From: Streptomyces endocoffeicus | GTDB lineage: Bacteria; Actinomycetota; Actinomycetes; Streptomycetales; Streptomycetaceae | DNA: 64,000 nucleotides | Assembly (NCBI RefSeq): GCF_016741935.1 | Contig: NZ_JAERRG010000006.1 | Span: forward strand, 1 to 64,000 | Direction: 5' to 3' | Part shown: piece by piece, positions 32,311 to 40,970 of the stretch | Position numbering within the stretch: position 1 is the stretch's first letter | Layout: every line of letters starts with the position of its first letter | Program-made: the position numbers and the translations under genes | The notes under the pieces: model-generated | Told to the model about the DNA's origin: nothing | Seen by the model: only the letters and a program-made list of their open reading frames with translations | The model's database searches: none

Positions 32311-33210
32311 ATGGCGATGATCGACACCGACCACGTCACCGGCCACGACGGCCCGCATACCGGGACGGACGGCGTCCGACTGCATGTCCAGCGGTTGTCC
32401 CCGCCCGACGGCCGTCCGCCCACCGCCACCGCCGTGCTCATCCACGGTCTGCTCACCGACTCCCTCGCCAGCTGGTACTTCACGGTGGCCCCGGACCTCG
32501 CCGCCGCCGGACTGGAGGTGGTGATGTACGACCAGCGGGGACACGGCCGCAGCGAGCGCCCCGGCTCCGGCTACCGGCTGGACACCTTCGTCACCGATCT
32601 GGAGCGGCTGCTGGACCGGCTGGACATCACCGGTCCGGTTCACCTCGTGGGCAACTGCTTCGGTGGAACGGTGGCGTTCGCCTACGCCATGCGCCGTCCG
32701 GAGCGGGTGGCCGGTATCGCGGTGATCGAGGCGAAGCCCGCCACCGAGAGCTGGCTGACCGAGATCAGCGGGATCCTCCGGCGGGTCGAGGAGGAACTGG
32801 TCGTCCATGAGGCCGAGTCGCTGGCCTGGGTCAGCGCCAACCGGGGCGCCCACACCGCACGGCTGGCCAAGTCGGCCGCCCGCCTGGTCCGTACGACCAG
32901 CATTGCCGAGGACGTACCCGCGAGCCGGGTGGTGAGCGAGGAGCAGGTCCGCGCGGTGCGCTGCCCGGTGCTGGCCGTCTACGGCGCCGATTCCGAACTC
33001 GCCGGACAGGAACGGTGGTTGGAGTCGGTCCTGCCCGGCACCCGGACCGTCGTCCTGCCGGGGCAGGGCCACTCGGTCCTCGCCGAGGCGCCCACGCGCA
33101 TCCGCGAACTGCTGCTGTCCTGGATCGACGAGCGTGAACACGAAGGTGAACACGAGCGCCATACGGCCACCGACACCGCGGCGGCGGCCCTGGAGGCCGA
33201 TGCCTCATGA
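32311..33210 (+). CDS. Alpha/beta hydrolase with cysteine nucleophile, probable chain-release thioesterase
   Basis: 299 residues, canonical alpha/beta hydrolase: oxyanion segment LIHGLLTD, DQRGHGRS, nucleophile elbow VGNCFGG, acid in VYGADSELAG and His in LPGQGHSVL. The nucleophile position is Cys116 instead of Ser. Cys-type thioesterases are known in a few assembly lines and in dienelactone hydrolases, and often favour aminolysis or lactonisation over hydrolysis. It starts 3 bases after the ACP stop and overlaps the glycosyltransferase start (ATGA). Its most likely job is release or transfer of the acyl chain from the iterative PKS. The C-terminal ~30 residues are a His/Glu/Ala-rich tail. 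Confidence 0.85.
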   Translation: MAMIDTDHVTGHDGPHTGTDGVRLHVQRLSPPDGRPPTATAVLIHGLLTDSLASWYFTVAPDLAAAGLEVVMYDQRGHGRSERPGSGYRLDTFVTDLERLLDRLDITGPVHLVGNCFGGTVAFAYAMRRPERVAGIAVIEAKPATESWLTEISGILRRVEEELVVHEAESLAWVSANRGAHTARLAKSAARLVRTTSIAEDVPASRVVSEEQVRAVRCPVLAVYGADSELAGQERWLESVLPGTRTVVLPGQGHSVLAEAPTRIRELLLSWIDEREHEGEHERHTATDTAAAALEADAS

Positions 33211-34577
33211 GCGAACCGAGCGGAGACCCGGAGGCCTCCCCCCGCACATCCCGCCGCTTTCTCTTCGTCGTGCCGCCACTCGTCGGCCACGTCAACCCCA
33301 CCGTCGGTGTCGCGGCCGAACTGACCGCACAGGGACACCAGGTGGCCTGGGCCGGGATGCCCGAGGTCGTCGAGCGGCTGACCGGGCGGGGAACGACGGT
33401 CCACCGCTGCGCCGGGCCGGTGCTGGGCGAGGGCGGGGCGGGCCGGCCACCGGACGTACGCGGTCCCGCGGCGCTGAAGTTCCTGTGGGAGCGGTTCCTG
33501 GTGCCGCTCGCCGAGGCCATGGCTCCGGGCGTGGCCAGGGCCGTCGAGGAGTTCCGCCCCGATGTGGTGATCGCCGACCAGCAGACCGTGGCGGGCGCGC
33601 TGGTGGCCGAACGGCTGGGGGTGCGCTGGGCCACATCCGCCACCACTTCGGCGGAGTTCACGGGCGCGCTGGACGGGATGCCCAAGATCGACGCATGGCT
33701 GGACGGGCTGCTGCACGAGGTGCGGGGCCGGATCGGCGACCCGGAGGGCACGGCCGATCCCCGGTTCTCGCCGGATCTCGTCCTCGCCTTCACCACCGAG
33801 GAACTGGCCGGACGACCGGCCCGGGCGGGTGACCGCATCCACTACGTGGGCCCCTCGATCGCCGAGCGACCGGCCACGGCGGACTTCCCCTGGGAGTGGC
33901 TGGATCCCGCGCGCCCCGCCGTCCTCATCACGCTCGGCACCGCGAACACCGACGCCGGGGCGCGCTTCCTCACCGAGTGCCTGGAGGCCGTACGGGCGCG
34001 GGCCGGTCGTTTCCAGACGGTCATCGTCGACCCCGACGATGTACTCACCCGGGCCACCCGGGACATCGAGAACATGCCCGCCACCCCGGACGACAACGAC
34101 GTTATGGTGCGCCGCTACGTCCCCCAACTCGCCCTGCTGCGACGGGTGAACGCGGTTGTGTGCCACGCGGGCCACAACACCGTCTGCGAAGCCCTCTGGC
34201 ACGGCGTACCGCTCGTCGTGGCGCCCATCCGGGACGACCAGCCGGTGGTGGCCGCCCAGGTGGTGGACGCGGGCGCGGGCATCCGGGTGCGCTTCGGCAG
34301 GGCGCGGGCCGCGGCCATCGGCGAGGCGCTCGACGCCGTGCTGGACGAGCCGCGCTACCGCGCCGCGGCCGAGCGCGTGGGCGCGTCCTTCCGCGCGGCG
34401 GGCGGCGCCACCGCGGCCGCCACCCATCTGGAGCGGCTGGCCACCGCGGGCGCCACCCACGACTCAGCGGGCGCCACCCACGCCACCTCGAATGTCCCCC
34501 ACGCCAACCCGAGTGGCCCCCACGCCACCGCGAGCACCGCCGGCCACGCCACCGCGAACCCGGAAGGGAATCGATGA
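33207..34577 (+). CDS. GT1-family glycosyltransferase (macrolide/UDP-glycosyltransferase type)
   Basis: 456 residues, GT-B fold. The N-terminal acceptor domain opens with FLFVVPPLVGHVNPTVGVA. The C-terminal donor domain has LITLGTANTD, VRRYVPQLALL and the nucleotide-sugar motif VVCHAGHNTVCEALWHGVPLVV followed by RDDQP. It should transfer a sugar from an activated donor to the product of the upstream PKS; no deoxysugar genes are nearby, so a common UDP-sugar is likely. The last ~40 residues are a His/Ala/Thr/Asn repeat (motifs ATH, HAN, HAT) that looks dispensable. The ATG overlaps the previous stop. Confidence 0.9.
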   Translation: MSEPSGDPEASPRTSRRFLFVVPPLVGHVNPTVGVAAELTAQGHQVAWAGMPEVVERLTGRGTTVHRCAGPVLGEGGAGRPPDVRGPAALKFLWERFLVPLAEAMAPGVARAVEEFRPDVVIADQQTVAGALVAERLGVRWATSATTSAEFTGALDGMPKIDAWLDGLLHEVRGRIGDPEGTADPRFSPDLVLAFTTEELAGRPARAGDRIHYVGPSIAERPATADFPWEWLDPARPAVLITLGTANTDAGARFLTECLEAVRARAGRFQTVIVDPDDVLTRATRDIENMPATPDDNDVMVRRYVPQLALLRRVNAVVCHAGHNTVCEALWHGVPLVVAPIRDDQPVVAAQVVDAGAGIRVRFGRARAAAIGEALDAVLDEPRYRAAAERVGASFRAAGGATAAATHLERLATAGATHDSAGATHATSNVPHANPSGPHATASTAGHATANPEGNR

Positions 34578-35713
34578 GCCGCGAGAGTGCCATACCCAGC
34601 GCACCGGAGAAGCCGTCCCGCGCCGAGACCGTCGCCGCGCTGCGCCCCCGCTACCAGGCCGATCTGGCGCGGGGGACCGAGCGGTTCTTCGAACCCCGCC
34701 GCACCGACTGCCCGTGGTGCGGCTCCACGCGGCTGGTGCGGCGGCTGCGCACCAAGGACCGGTACCAGAGCAAACCCGGCCGCTTCCGGCTCGACAGATG
34801 CCGGGACTGCCGCCATGTCTTCCAGAATCCACGGCTGAACGACGACGGCCTGGAGTTCTACTACCGCGACTTCTACGACGGGATGGGGGAGATCGAACTC
34901 GGCAACGTCTTCTCCGGCCGCGACAAGGTGTACCGGCGGCGCGCGATGTTCCAGGAGCCCTCCGCCGAGCCCCCGAAGACCTGGCTCGACGTCGGCACGG
35001 GACACGGCCACTTCCCCGAGGTGGCCCGTACCGTCTTCCCCGGCACCCGCTTCGACGGACTCGACTTCACCGCCGGTGTCGAACTGGCCGAGCGGACGGG
35101 CCGCGTCGACCGGGCCATCCGCGGCAGCTTCCCCGAGTTGGCCGAGGAGTGGCCGGCCGGGAGCTACGACGTGGTGAGCATGTTCCACTACCTGGAGCAC
35201 AGCACGGACCCCCGCGCCGAACTCCGCGCCGCCCGCCGCGCCCTGCGACCCGGCGGCCATCTGCTGATCGAGGTGCCCGATCCGGAGAGCTGGTTCGGTC
35301 GCCTCTTCGGCCGGTTCTGGCTCCCCTGGCTCCAGCCCCAGCATCTGCACTTCGTCCCGGTGGCCAACCTCCGCGAGGAGCTGACCGCGCTGGGCTTCAC
35401 CGTGATCGACGAACAGCACCGCGGGCCCTCGGACACCGTCGATCTGCTCGGCGCCGTCTGGCTGGCGCTCAACGCGATCGCCCCACCCGATGACGCCCCC
35501 TCCCTGGCCAAGCCGCCCGGCCGGCTCCGCTGGCTGCTGCGCTGCGCGATCCTCCTGGCCGGCGTGCCCGCCCTCGTGGTCGCGACCACCCTCGACCGCC
35601 TGCTGCTCAAACCGCTGGCGGGGCTCGGCGGGATGTCCAATGCCTATCGGGTGGTGGCCCGGTGTGAGGCCTCCGCCCGTTCCGGCCCCCGTCAAGGCCC
35701 CGGCGGCGGTTGA
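34574..35713 (+). CDS. SAM methyltransferase with N-terminal zinc ribbon and C-terminal membrane helix
   Basis: 379 residues. A zinc ribbon formed by CPWCG and CRDCRH lies near residues 38-77. A class I SAM domain follows (WLDVGTGHGHF, FDGLDFTAG, SMFHYLEHSTDPRAELRAARRALRPGGHLLIEVPDP), of the Methyltransf_23 type. Near residues 318-335 a hydrophobic stretch (CAILLAGVPALVVATTL) suggests membrane contact, fitting a lipid-like substrate. The ATG overlaps the glycosyltransferase stop, so this is the last gene of the coupled operon. It may methylate the sugar or the aglycone. The stop lies 22 bases from the convergent tail-gene cluster. Confidence 0.85.
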   Translation: MSRESAIPSAPEKPSRAETVAALRPRYQADLARGTERFFEPRRTDCPWCGSTRLVRRLRTKDRYQSKPGRFRLDRCRDCRHVFQNPRLNDDGLEFYYRDFYDGMGEIELGNVFSGRDKVYRRRAMFQEPSAEPPKTWLDVGTGHGHFPEVARTVFPGTRFDGLDFTAGVELAERTGRVDRAIRGSFPELAEEWPAGSYDVVSMFHYLEHSTDPRAELRAARRALRPGGHLLIEVPDPESWFGRLFGRFWLPWLQPQHLHFVPVANLREELTALGFTVIDEQHRGPSDTVDLLGAVWLALNAIAPPDDAPSLAKPPGRLRWLLRCAILLAGVPALVVATTLDRLLLKPLAGLGGMSNAYRVVARCEASARSGPRQGPGGG

Positions 35714-35735
35714 GCCACCCCGCCGGGACCGGACG

Positions 35736-35933
35736 TCAGGGTCCCGTGGCCGTGCCGCCGGGCCGCGGTGGTTCGTCCTCGGACGTTTCCTGAGCCCGCG
35801 GCGGTGGCGGCTCGGTGGCGGCCAGGGCCGTCGGCGTCCCGCCGGGCTTGCTGTTGACGTAGGTGGTGAGCCGGTGCACCTGACGTTCCAGGGCCCTGAT
35901 CCGGTCCACGATGTCCTCGGGCAGGTTCGCCAT
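35736..35933 (-). CDS. Small protein at the end of the tail-gene operon
   Basis: A 65-residue protein starting MANLPEDIVDRIRALERQVHRL, a short amphipathic helix, followed by a Pro/Glu/Thr-rich disordered tail. The ATG shares one base with the stop of the upstream tail gene and has a GGAGG site. Small proteins like this often follow tail hub genes in actinobacterial phage-derived loci. I infer a minor structural or capping role and do not recognise a named family. Confidence 0.6.
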   Translation of the reverse strand: MANLPEDIVDRIRALERQVHRLTTYVNSKPGGTPTALAATEPPPPRAQETSEDEPPRPGGTATGP

Positions 35934-37021
35934 CAGTCTGCCTCCTCCAGATACAGATCGGCGGTCTCCGGACGTCCCCGCTCCGGGGCGGTGACCTTGA
36001 TGCCGACGACGCGGTAGCGGGCGTCCAGCCCCTCGGAGAACCACACGTCCTTGACGCGCAGCCGCACGGTCGCGCCGAGCAGCGCGGGCGTGGTGCCCGA
36101 GCCGAGGCGGATCCGTACCGAGGGGATGACCACCGTGCCGCGCAGCGCGGCGAGTTCGGACCGGGCGAACGCGTCGAGCGTCGCCTTGTCGGTGACGTTG
36201 CTGTGGTCGGACGAGGTGTCCAGGCGGGGGAACCCGGCCGCGAGGAGATCCTCGGCCACCTGTTCCCCGGACATCACCGGGCCGCCCGCCCCGCCCTCCG
36301 GAGTGCCGCCCCTGGCCCGCGCGGTCGTCCCGCCGCGCGTGGCATCGCGAGGGAAGGAGTACGACAGCACATCGCCCGGCAGATCCAGCATCACCGGCTG
36401 GCTGCCCACCCGGATCGTCGGAGAGCCCAGCTGGAGCAGCTTCACCCGCCGCCCGGTCACCGGATCCCGGTACACCGCGATCCGGTGCTCGAAACCCGGC
36501 TCCATCGCCGCGAGTTGACCGATCGCCTCCTCCACCAGGGTCTCGTCACCGTCGGTGTAGGCCACCGTACGGGCCGCGGTGGGGGCCGTCGGCTGGTACT
36601 CCACGCCGATGTGGCCGCCCTCGGACCCCTGCATGTAGTCCCACAGCCGGCGGACGATCTCCAGATGGTCGAGCGCGGTGAAGCTCAGATTCGCGCGGAT
36701 GTAGCGACGGCCCGCGTAGGAGTCGAAGGTGGCCGCCTGCAGCCCGACCGTGGTGAGGCCCCGGTCGTCCGTGGCCGGGGTCAGCGTCCAGACGATGCCA
36801 CCCCAGCAGACCTCGTCACCCCGCTCCAGATAGACGGCGGTGCGCCCCTCCACCAGCTCCCGCACCCGCCGGGCCATCCGGGCGTCGGGCACCGGAAGGG
36901 TCGCGGTCAGGGATCCCGGCTTGCCGAGGTAGTCGTCGTACTCCACCTCCCGCAGGGGCAGTACATCGATGGCCTGGTCGGTGCGCAGATCGGTGAAGAC
37001 GGCGCGATAGCGGGCGTCCAC
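35933..37021 (-). CDS. Phage-type tail hub / minor tail protein (ReqiPepy6 Gp37-like)
   Basis: 362 residues starting GTG. N-terminal beta-rich segments (FTDLRTDQAIDVLPL, YDDYLGKPGSLTATLPVP, RTAVYLERGDEVCWGGIVW) match the pattern of tail-hub proteins from siphoviruses of actinobacteria (Gp37-like). The C-terminus ends DLYLEEAD. It sits where the hub or tip gene is expected, after the tape measure and distal tail genes. The central region has a Gly/Arg-rich loop around 36,260-36,340. It probably forms the tail tip that contacts the target. Confidence 0.65.
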   Translation of the reverse strand: MDARYRAVFTDLRTDQAIDVLPLREVEYDDYLGKPGSLTATLPVPDARMARRVRELVEGRTAVYLERGDEVCWGGIVWTLTPATDDRGLTTVGLQAATFDSYAGRRYIRANLSFTALDHLEIVRRLWDYMQGSEGGHIGVEYQPTAPTAARTVAYTDGDETLVEEAIGQLAAMEPGFEHRIAVYRDPVTGRRVKLLQLGSPTIRVGSQPVMLDLPGDVLSYSFPRDATRGGTTARARGGTPEGGAGGPVMSGEQVAEDLLAAGFPRLDTSSDHSNVTDKATLDAFARSELAALRGTVVIPSVRIRLGSGTTPALLGATVRLRVKDVWFSEGLDARYRVVGIKVTAPERGRPETADLYLEEAD

Positions 37022-37027
37022 GGCGCC

Positions 37028-38068
37028 TCACGCCACCGGGTCCACGCGGACGAAGCGGTTGTCGAAGTGCACACGCGTCCCCGCGACCGAGGAACGGTAC
37101 GCGGCGGTCGCCGTGTAGACGGCGCCCGGGGTGAGGTTCCCCACCGGGAAACAGGTGGAGATCGAGGCCCGCCCGGCACCGTCGAGGATCGCCGCCCGGT
37201 CGTCGGACGGGGCGAGCACCTCGGTGCCGCTCTGCGTCCTGAGCCGGAACGAGATGTACGCGGTGGCGTTCCCGTCGGCGGCCGTGAAGGCACCGAAGGT
37301 GAGGGACACCCAGCGCGAGTACGGCGCGGTGAAGGTGGCGGTGAGCGTGGCGACGGTGTCGGTGAGCATTTCCTGATAGGTGGCGGCGGTGGTGGCACCC
37401 CAGTCCGCGGTGTGCCGGAGTATGGTGTCCGGAATGTACTTCGCCCACTGGGCGCCGTCCCAGCGCTCCAGCCGGCCGCCCGCGTCGCGGTACTGCCCGG
37501 CATACGCCCCGTTGTGCGGCGCGCCGCCCGCGGCGGGGACGATGCCGCCGAGCGCCGCGGTGTAGCGGCGGCGGTCGGTGATGGCGGAGGCCCAGGCGAT
37601 GCCCTTGGCCGCGGACGCCCCGGCGGGGACGGCGATCTCGTAGAGAAGCTCCGCGTTCTTGGGCACGGCCGGGGCGGTGGGGGAGCCGGCCGGGGTGCCC
37701 TGGAGGAGTTCCAGAGCGGCCTCGTACTTGCCGGAGCCGTCGTAGTCGTTGTCGTAGACCCGTACGACGAGCGCGTCCACACGGGGCAGACTGGCGTGCC
37801 CATCGGCGACGGTCAGCAGGGTGTCGGAGTCGACGGTGACCGGATAGCCGCCCTGCGATCCGGTGGAGGTTCCCGGGATCCACACCTGGCCCGGGGAGAG
37901 CTTGGCCTGCATACCGGTGGCGGTGGTGCCGGTGAGCTGCAGCCCGCCGAACACGCATCCCGCCCGGGTCAGCAGCGGTCCGGCGGACGCCATGCCGAGG
38001 CTGACGGCCAGCCGGGTGTCCTCACGGGTCTGGCCGGTGGGCGGATGCCAGGCGGAACGGACGGTCAT
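37028..38068 (-). CDS. Tail-tip/fibre-like protein of a phage tail locus
   Basis: 346 residues, beginning MTVRSAWHPPTGQTREDTRLAV, with Gly-, Thr- and Ser-rich beta segments and a C-terminal carbohydrate-binding-like beta domain (RWVSLTFGAFTAADGN to the end). It lies between the distal tail and hub genes and is a plausible fibre or upper-baseplate component. Receptor binding is inference. Upstream, a 7-codon frame with its own ribosome site (38065-38088) overlaps its ATG and could couple translation. Confidence 0.6.
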   Translation of the reverse strand: MTVRSAWHPPTGQTREDTRLAVSLGMASAGPLLTRAGCVFGGLQLTGTTATGMQAKLSPGQVWIPGTSTGSQGGYPVTVDSDTLLTVADGHASLPRVDALVVRVYDNDYDGSGKYEAALELLQGTPAGSPTAPAVPKNAELLYEIAVPAGASAAKGIAWASAITDRRRYTAALGGIVPAAGGAPHNGAYAGQYRDAGGRLERWDGAQWAKYIPDTILRHTADWGATTAATYQEMLTDTVATLTATFTAPYSRWVSLTFGAFTAADGNATAYISFRLRTQSGTEVLAPSDDRAAILDGAGRASISTCFPVGNLTPGAVYTATAAYRSSVAGTRVHFDNRFVRVDPVA

Positions 38069-38153
38069 AAGACGGCTCCCACGGTCATCGGAGAACTCCT
38101 TGTGGTCGTACGGTCGTTAAGGATCGGGGCGGATGATGGGGCGGCGTGGCGCC

Positions 38154-39062
38154 TCACCACTCGGCGCGGCGCCAGGTGATCGTGGCGGTGGCTCCCTCCC
38201 CTCCCGACGCCGCGCGGAAGGACAGCTGCGAGGTCCCGGACGGCAGGGTGAACGACTCCTCCGGGGCGCTGCCCGGTGTGGCGGTGTGGCGGCGCGACGC
38301 GGTGCCGTTGAACATCACGGTTCCCTCGGCGGTGTCGACGACCAGTTCGTCGTCCGGGGCGAGGGTGATCGCGTACTCCAGCCAGTCGCCGCTGGTCCGG
38401 TTGGCCAGCCGCGGCCGGGTGCACGGCCCGGTGAAGGCGATCACCGGATGGGCGGGTGCGCTGCCGTCGTTCTCCACCGCGAGATCGCCGGTGGAACCGG
38501 GCGCGCCCCAGGCCAGCGGCCAGCTGAGCGACCAGGCCAGCCCCGCCTCCGGCTGGGGGAGCCCGGCGGTGTCCCGCCGCCCCACCGCCTCGTAACGGCG
38601 CGGATCGCTCGCCTTCCACTGGAGCGTCATCTTCGCCAGCCGGCTCGCGGTGAACTGCCGGTCGGTGGGGACCACGCGCTGGGTGACCCGGGCCCGTACG
38701 GCCAGCGTCTCGCCGTGCAGACGTACGGCCAGCCACTCCTCCTCGTCGCGTACGGCGGTGGCGGCCCGCAGCGCGCGCAGAGCGTCCCGCACCGCCTCCG
38801 GCCCGGCGTCCGGATCGGGTGCGAACCACACCTGCGCGGTGACCGTACGGGCCTGCGCCCACTGTGAACCCGGCCAGCCGCCGTGACCCACCGGGCGGTC
38901 CGCGTCGGAGGTGTCCAGCGCGGGCAACTCCTCCCAGCCGGTGAGCCCTTCGGCCGCGATCCAGTAGTCGGTGCCGGGACCCATGAGAAGCCCGGCCCAC
39001 TGCACCTGCCCATCGGTGGTGATGAGCGGCCCCGGCTCGGCGGCGGTGGTCTCGTCCGCCAT
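38154..39062 (-). CDS. Phage distal tail protein (Dit-like)
   Basis: 302 residues. The N-terminus (LITTDGQVQWAGLLMGPGTDYWI, then a DTSDADRPVGHGGWPG loop) and the central RQFTASRLAKMTLQWKASDPRRYE are characteristic of siphovirus distal tail proteins. The C-terminus is a beta-sandwich galactose-binding-like part (FTGPCTRPRLANRTSGDWLEY). The ATG lies one base after the tape-measure stop. It should form the ring joining the tail tube to the hub. Confidence 0.75.
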   Translation of the reverse strand: MADETTAAEPGPLITTDGQVQWAGLLMGPGTDYWIAAEGLTGWEELPALDTSDADRPVGHGGWPGSQWAQARTVTAQVWFAPDPDAGPEAVRDALRALRAATAVRDEEEWLAVRLHGETLAVRARVTQRVVPTDRQFTASRLAKMTLQWKASDPRRYEAVGRRDTAGLPQPEAGLAWSLSWPLAWGAPGSTGDLAVENDGSAPAHPVIAFTGPCTRPRLANRTSGDWLEYAITLAPDDELVVDTAEGTVMFNGTASRRHTATPGSAPEESFTLPSGTSQLSFRAASGGEGATATITWRRAEW

Positions 39063-39063
39063 G

Positions 39064-40221
39064 TCACCCCCTCGCCTTCATCAGGAACATCAGGTCCTCG
39101 GCGGTCTGCCGGGCGCTGCCGCCCGGGGCTTCGTGGTAGTGCTCGATGACGAATCCGCCGCCCGGCCTGCCGGATCCCGCCAGGGCGGGCGTGGGCCCGG
39201 TGCGGGCGAGCAGCGTGCTCAGCCGGTTCAGCGGCAGCACCGCCTCGGCCTGCCCGCCCTCGGCGAGCAGCGCGAGCGTGCCACCGGGGCGCGGCAGCAC
39301 GATGCCGCCCTGGGCGAGCGTGGGGATGGTGGGGATGTTCACCCCGAACGACTGGCCACCGATCCCCGGCACCCAGGAGGGCACCGAGACCTTGACCCGG
39401 TTCAGCGCGCCGATCGCCCGGTTGACCAGCCCGATCACCCCGTTGAGCGGCCCACGCACCGCCCCGAGCACGGCGCTGAACGCACCCCGGACGATGCTCG
39501 CCAGCCCGCTGAAGGCGCGCTGGATGCCGTTACGGGCGGAGCGGAAGGCGCCCGGGATCCGCTCCGAGAAGAAGGACAGCAGGGGCCGGACCACGGCCAT
39601 GATGGCGTGGATGACCGTGGTGATGATGGTCTTGTAGATGTTGAAGTACGTCTTCACGACGGTCCAGATGACCTTCAGTACGACCGTGAACGCCGTCTTG
39701 ATGCCGTTCCAGGTCGTCTCCACCACCTGTTTCGCCACGCGCATCGTGGTGCCGATGACCTGGCCGATGATTTTGAAGGCGGCCTGGACGATGCGCTGGA
39801 CCGTCTTGGACTGCATGGCCATGTCGACGAGCTTCATGATCAGCGGCATCAGCAGGGCCATGATGGCCCCGAACACGTTTGACTTCATGGCGGTGTTCAG
39901 GCCCTTCTGGGCCGTTGTCACCCCCTGGAGCCCCGTCTTCATCCGCCCCATCAGCCCACCCCCGGTCGCCGCGCCGCGGCCGGCGGTGGTCATGGAGCGG
40001 CCGCTCTTGGCCACGCTGCGCTCGGCGGCGTTGGCTTCCCGCTGCAGGGTGCGCATGGAGTTGGCCGATTTGTCGATGTCGCCCTTGACCCGGCCTACGG
40101 CGCCGGACGCTCCGGTGACGGAGCCGCGCAATCTGGCGACGGTGGTATCGGCCTGGCGAGCCGAGGTCGTGAAGTTCCGCAGGGCGCCGACGGACGACCG
40201 CAGGGCGGCCACGAGCGACAT
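39064..40221 (-). CDS. Short tape measure protein
   Basis: 385 residues, beginning MSLVAALRSSVGALRNF, with an alpha-helical Arg/Ser/Ala-rich N-terminal half. Consecutive hydrophobic amphipathic helices follow (ALLMPLIMKLVDMAM, FKIIGQVIGTTM, TVVLKVIWTVVKTYF, IYKTIITTVIHAIMAVV), then a Pro/Gly-rich C-terminus ending in LAEGGQAEAVLPLNRLSTLLA, a common tape-measure end. At about 1.5 angstrom per residue the tail would be only some 60 nm long. The ATG follows GAGGAGGATGCT. It determines tail length and is ejected through the tube in phages. Confidence 0.8.
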   Translation of the reverse strand: MSLVAALRSSVGALRNFTTSARQADTTVARLRGSVTGASGAVGRVKGDIDKSANSMRTLQREANAAERSVAKSGRSMTTAGRGAATGGGLMGRMKTGLQGVTTAQKGLNTAMKSNVFGAIMALLMPLIMKLVDMAMQSKTVQRIVQAAFKIIGQVIGTTMRVAKQVVETTWNGIKTAFTVVLKVIWTVVKTYFNIYKTIITTVIHAIMAVVRPLLSFFSERIPGAFRSARNGIQRAFSGLASIVRGAFSAVLGAVRGPLNGVIGLVNRAIGALNRVKVSVPSWVPGIGGQSFGVNIPTIPTLAQGGIVLPRPGGTLALLAEGGQAEAVLPLNRLSTLLARTGPTPALAGSGRPGGGFVIEHYHEAPGGSARQTAEDLMFLMKARG

Positions 40222-40241
40222 AGCATCCTCCTCGATATAGG

Positions 40242-40952
40242 TCAGGAGCCGAGCTCACGCCGGAGGCTCGCGGCCCGCGTTTCCAGCGTCCGCATTCCCT
40301 GGTCCAGGGCGTTCATATGGCTGACGGTCTCCCGGCGCGTGCTTCTCGCCTCCTGCTCGGCCTGAGCGATGCGATGCGCTGCCGACACGACTCGCTGTCG
40401 GCTGCCTTCGACCCTCCCCCGGGCCTGCTGGGCGCGGCGCTCCGCTCCCTCCAGCGCGCGCAACTCCCGGCTCAGCGCCTCCTCGCGGAAGCGTTGCTCG
40501 CCGTACAGCGCGCGACTGTCGCCGCCGGGCTGGGCGCGGCGCTGCCGGGTCTCCTCCAGATCGCGGCGGCGTTGTTCGACACGCTGCAACTGCTCCTGGA
40601 AGCGGTTCACGGCGCCTTGCAGACGGTCGGTGCGCTGTTCCAGCTTCCGCTCGGCGACCTGCAACCGCTCATCGGGTGTGCGCATATGGCGCCAGGTCAC
40701 GACCTGGCGGCCGGCCACGAACACCCCGGTCTCATCGACCTTCAGCAGGGAGAACCCGATGCTCGCCGCAGCCACGGCCCCCAGGACGCCGGCCAGATCG
40801 GACTTGCCGAGACCCGGCTCGATCTTCGGCTTGTAGGTCTGTATGAAGGTGTCCTGCTCCTTCTGCATTCGCGCGAGCGTGGCGTTGGTGGCCGTCATGC
40901 GGCGCTTCAGCTGGACAATGGCCGTCTCGGTGCGCTCTTGGAAATCGCTCAC
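40242..40952 (-). CDS. Coiled-coil protein of the tail cluster
   Basis: 236 residues. A central 130-residue region is almost entirely Arg/Gln/Glu coiled coil (LQVAERKLEQRTDRLQGAVN and following). The N-terminal part has a short hydrophobic segment (LAGVLGAVAAASIGFSLL) and a DETGVFVAGRQVVTW beta hairpin. The start is GTG after AGGAGGGTAC. It sits between the tail-assembly chaperone frames and the tape measure. I infer a tail-assembly or tape-measure accessory role and do not recognise a named family. Confidence 0.6.
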   Translation of the reverse strand: MSDFQERTETAIVQLKRRMTATNATLARMQKEQDTFIQTYKPKIEPGLGKSDLAGVLGAVAAASIGFSLLKVDETGVFVAGRQVVTWRHMRTPDERLQVAERKLEQRTDRLQGAVNRFQEQLQRVEQRRRDLEETRQRRAQPGGDSRALYGEQRFREEALSRELRALEGAERRAQQARGRVEGSRQRVVSAAHRIAQAEQEARSTRRETVSHMNALDQGMRTLETRAASLRRELGS

Positions 40953-40970
40953 GTACCCTCCTGCGCGGGG

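Noticed and set aside
38065..38088. 7-codon frame (MTVGAVL) with a good AAGGAG site just before a tail gene
   Set aside because: It may couple translation but could be chance. The tail gene ATG has its own GGGAG, so it is not listed as a gene.
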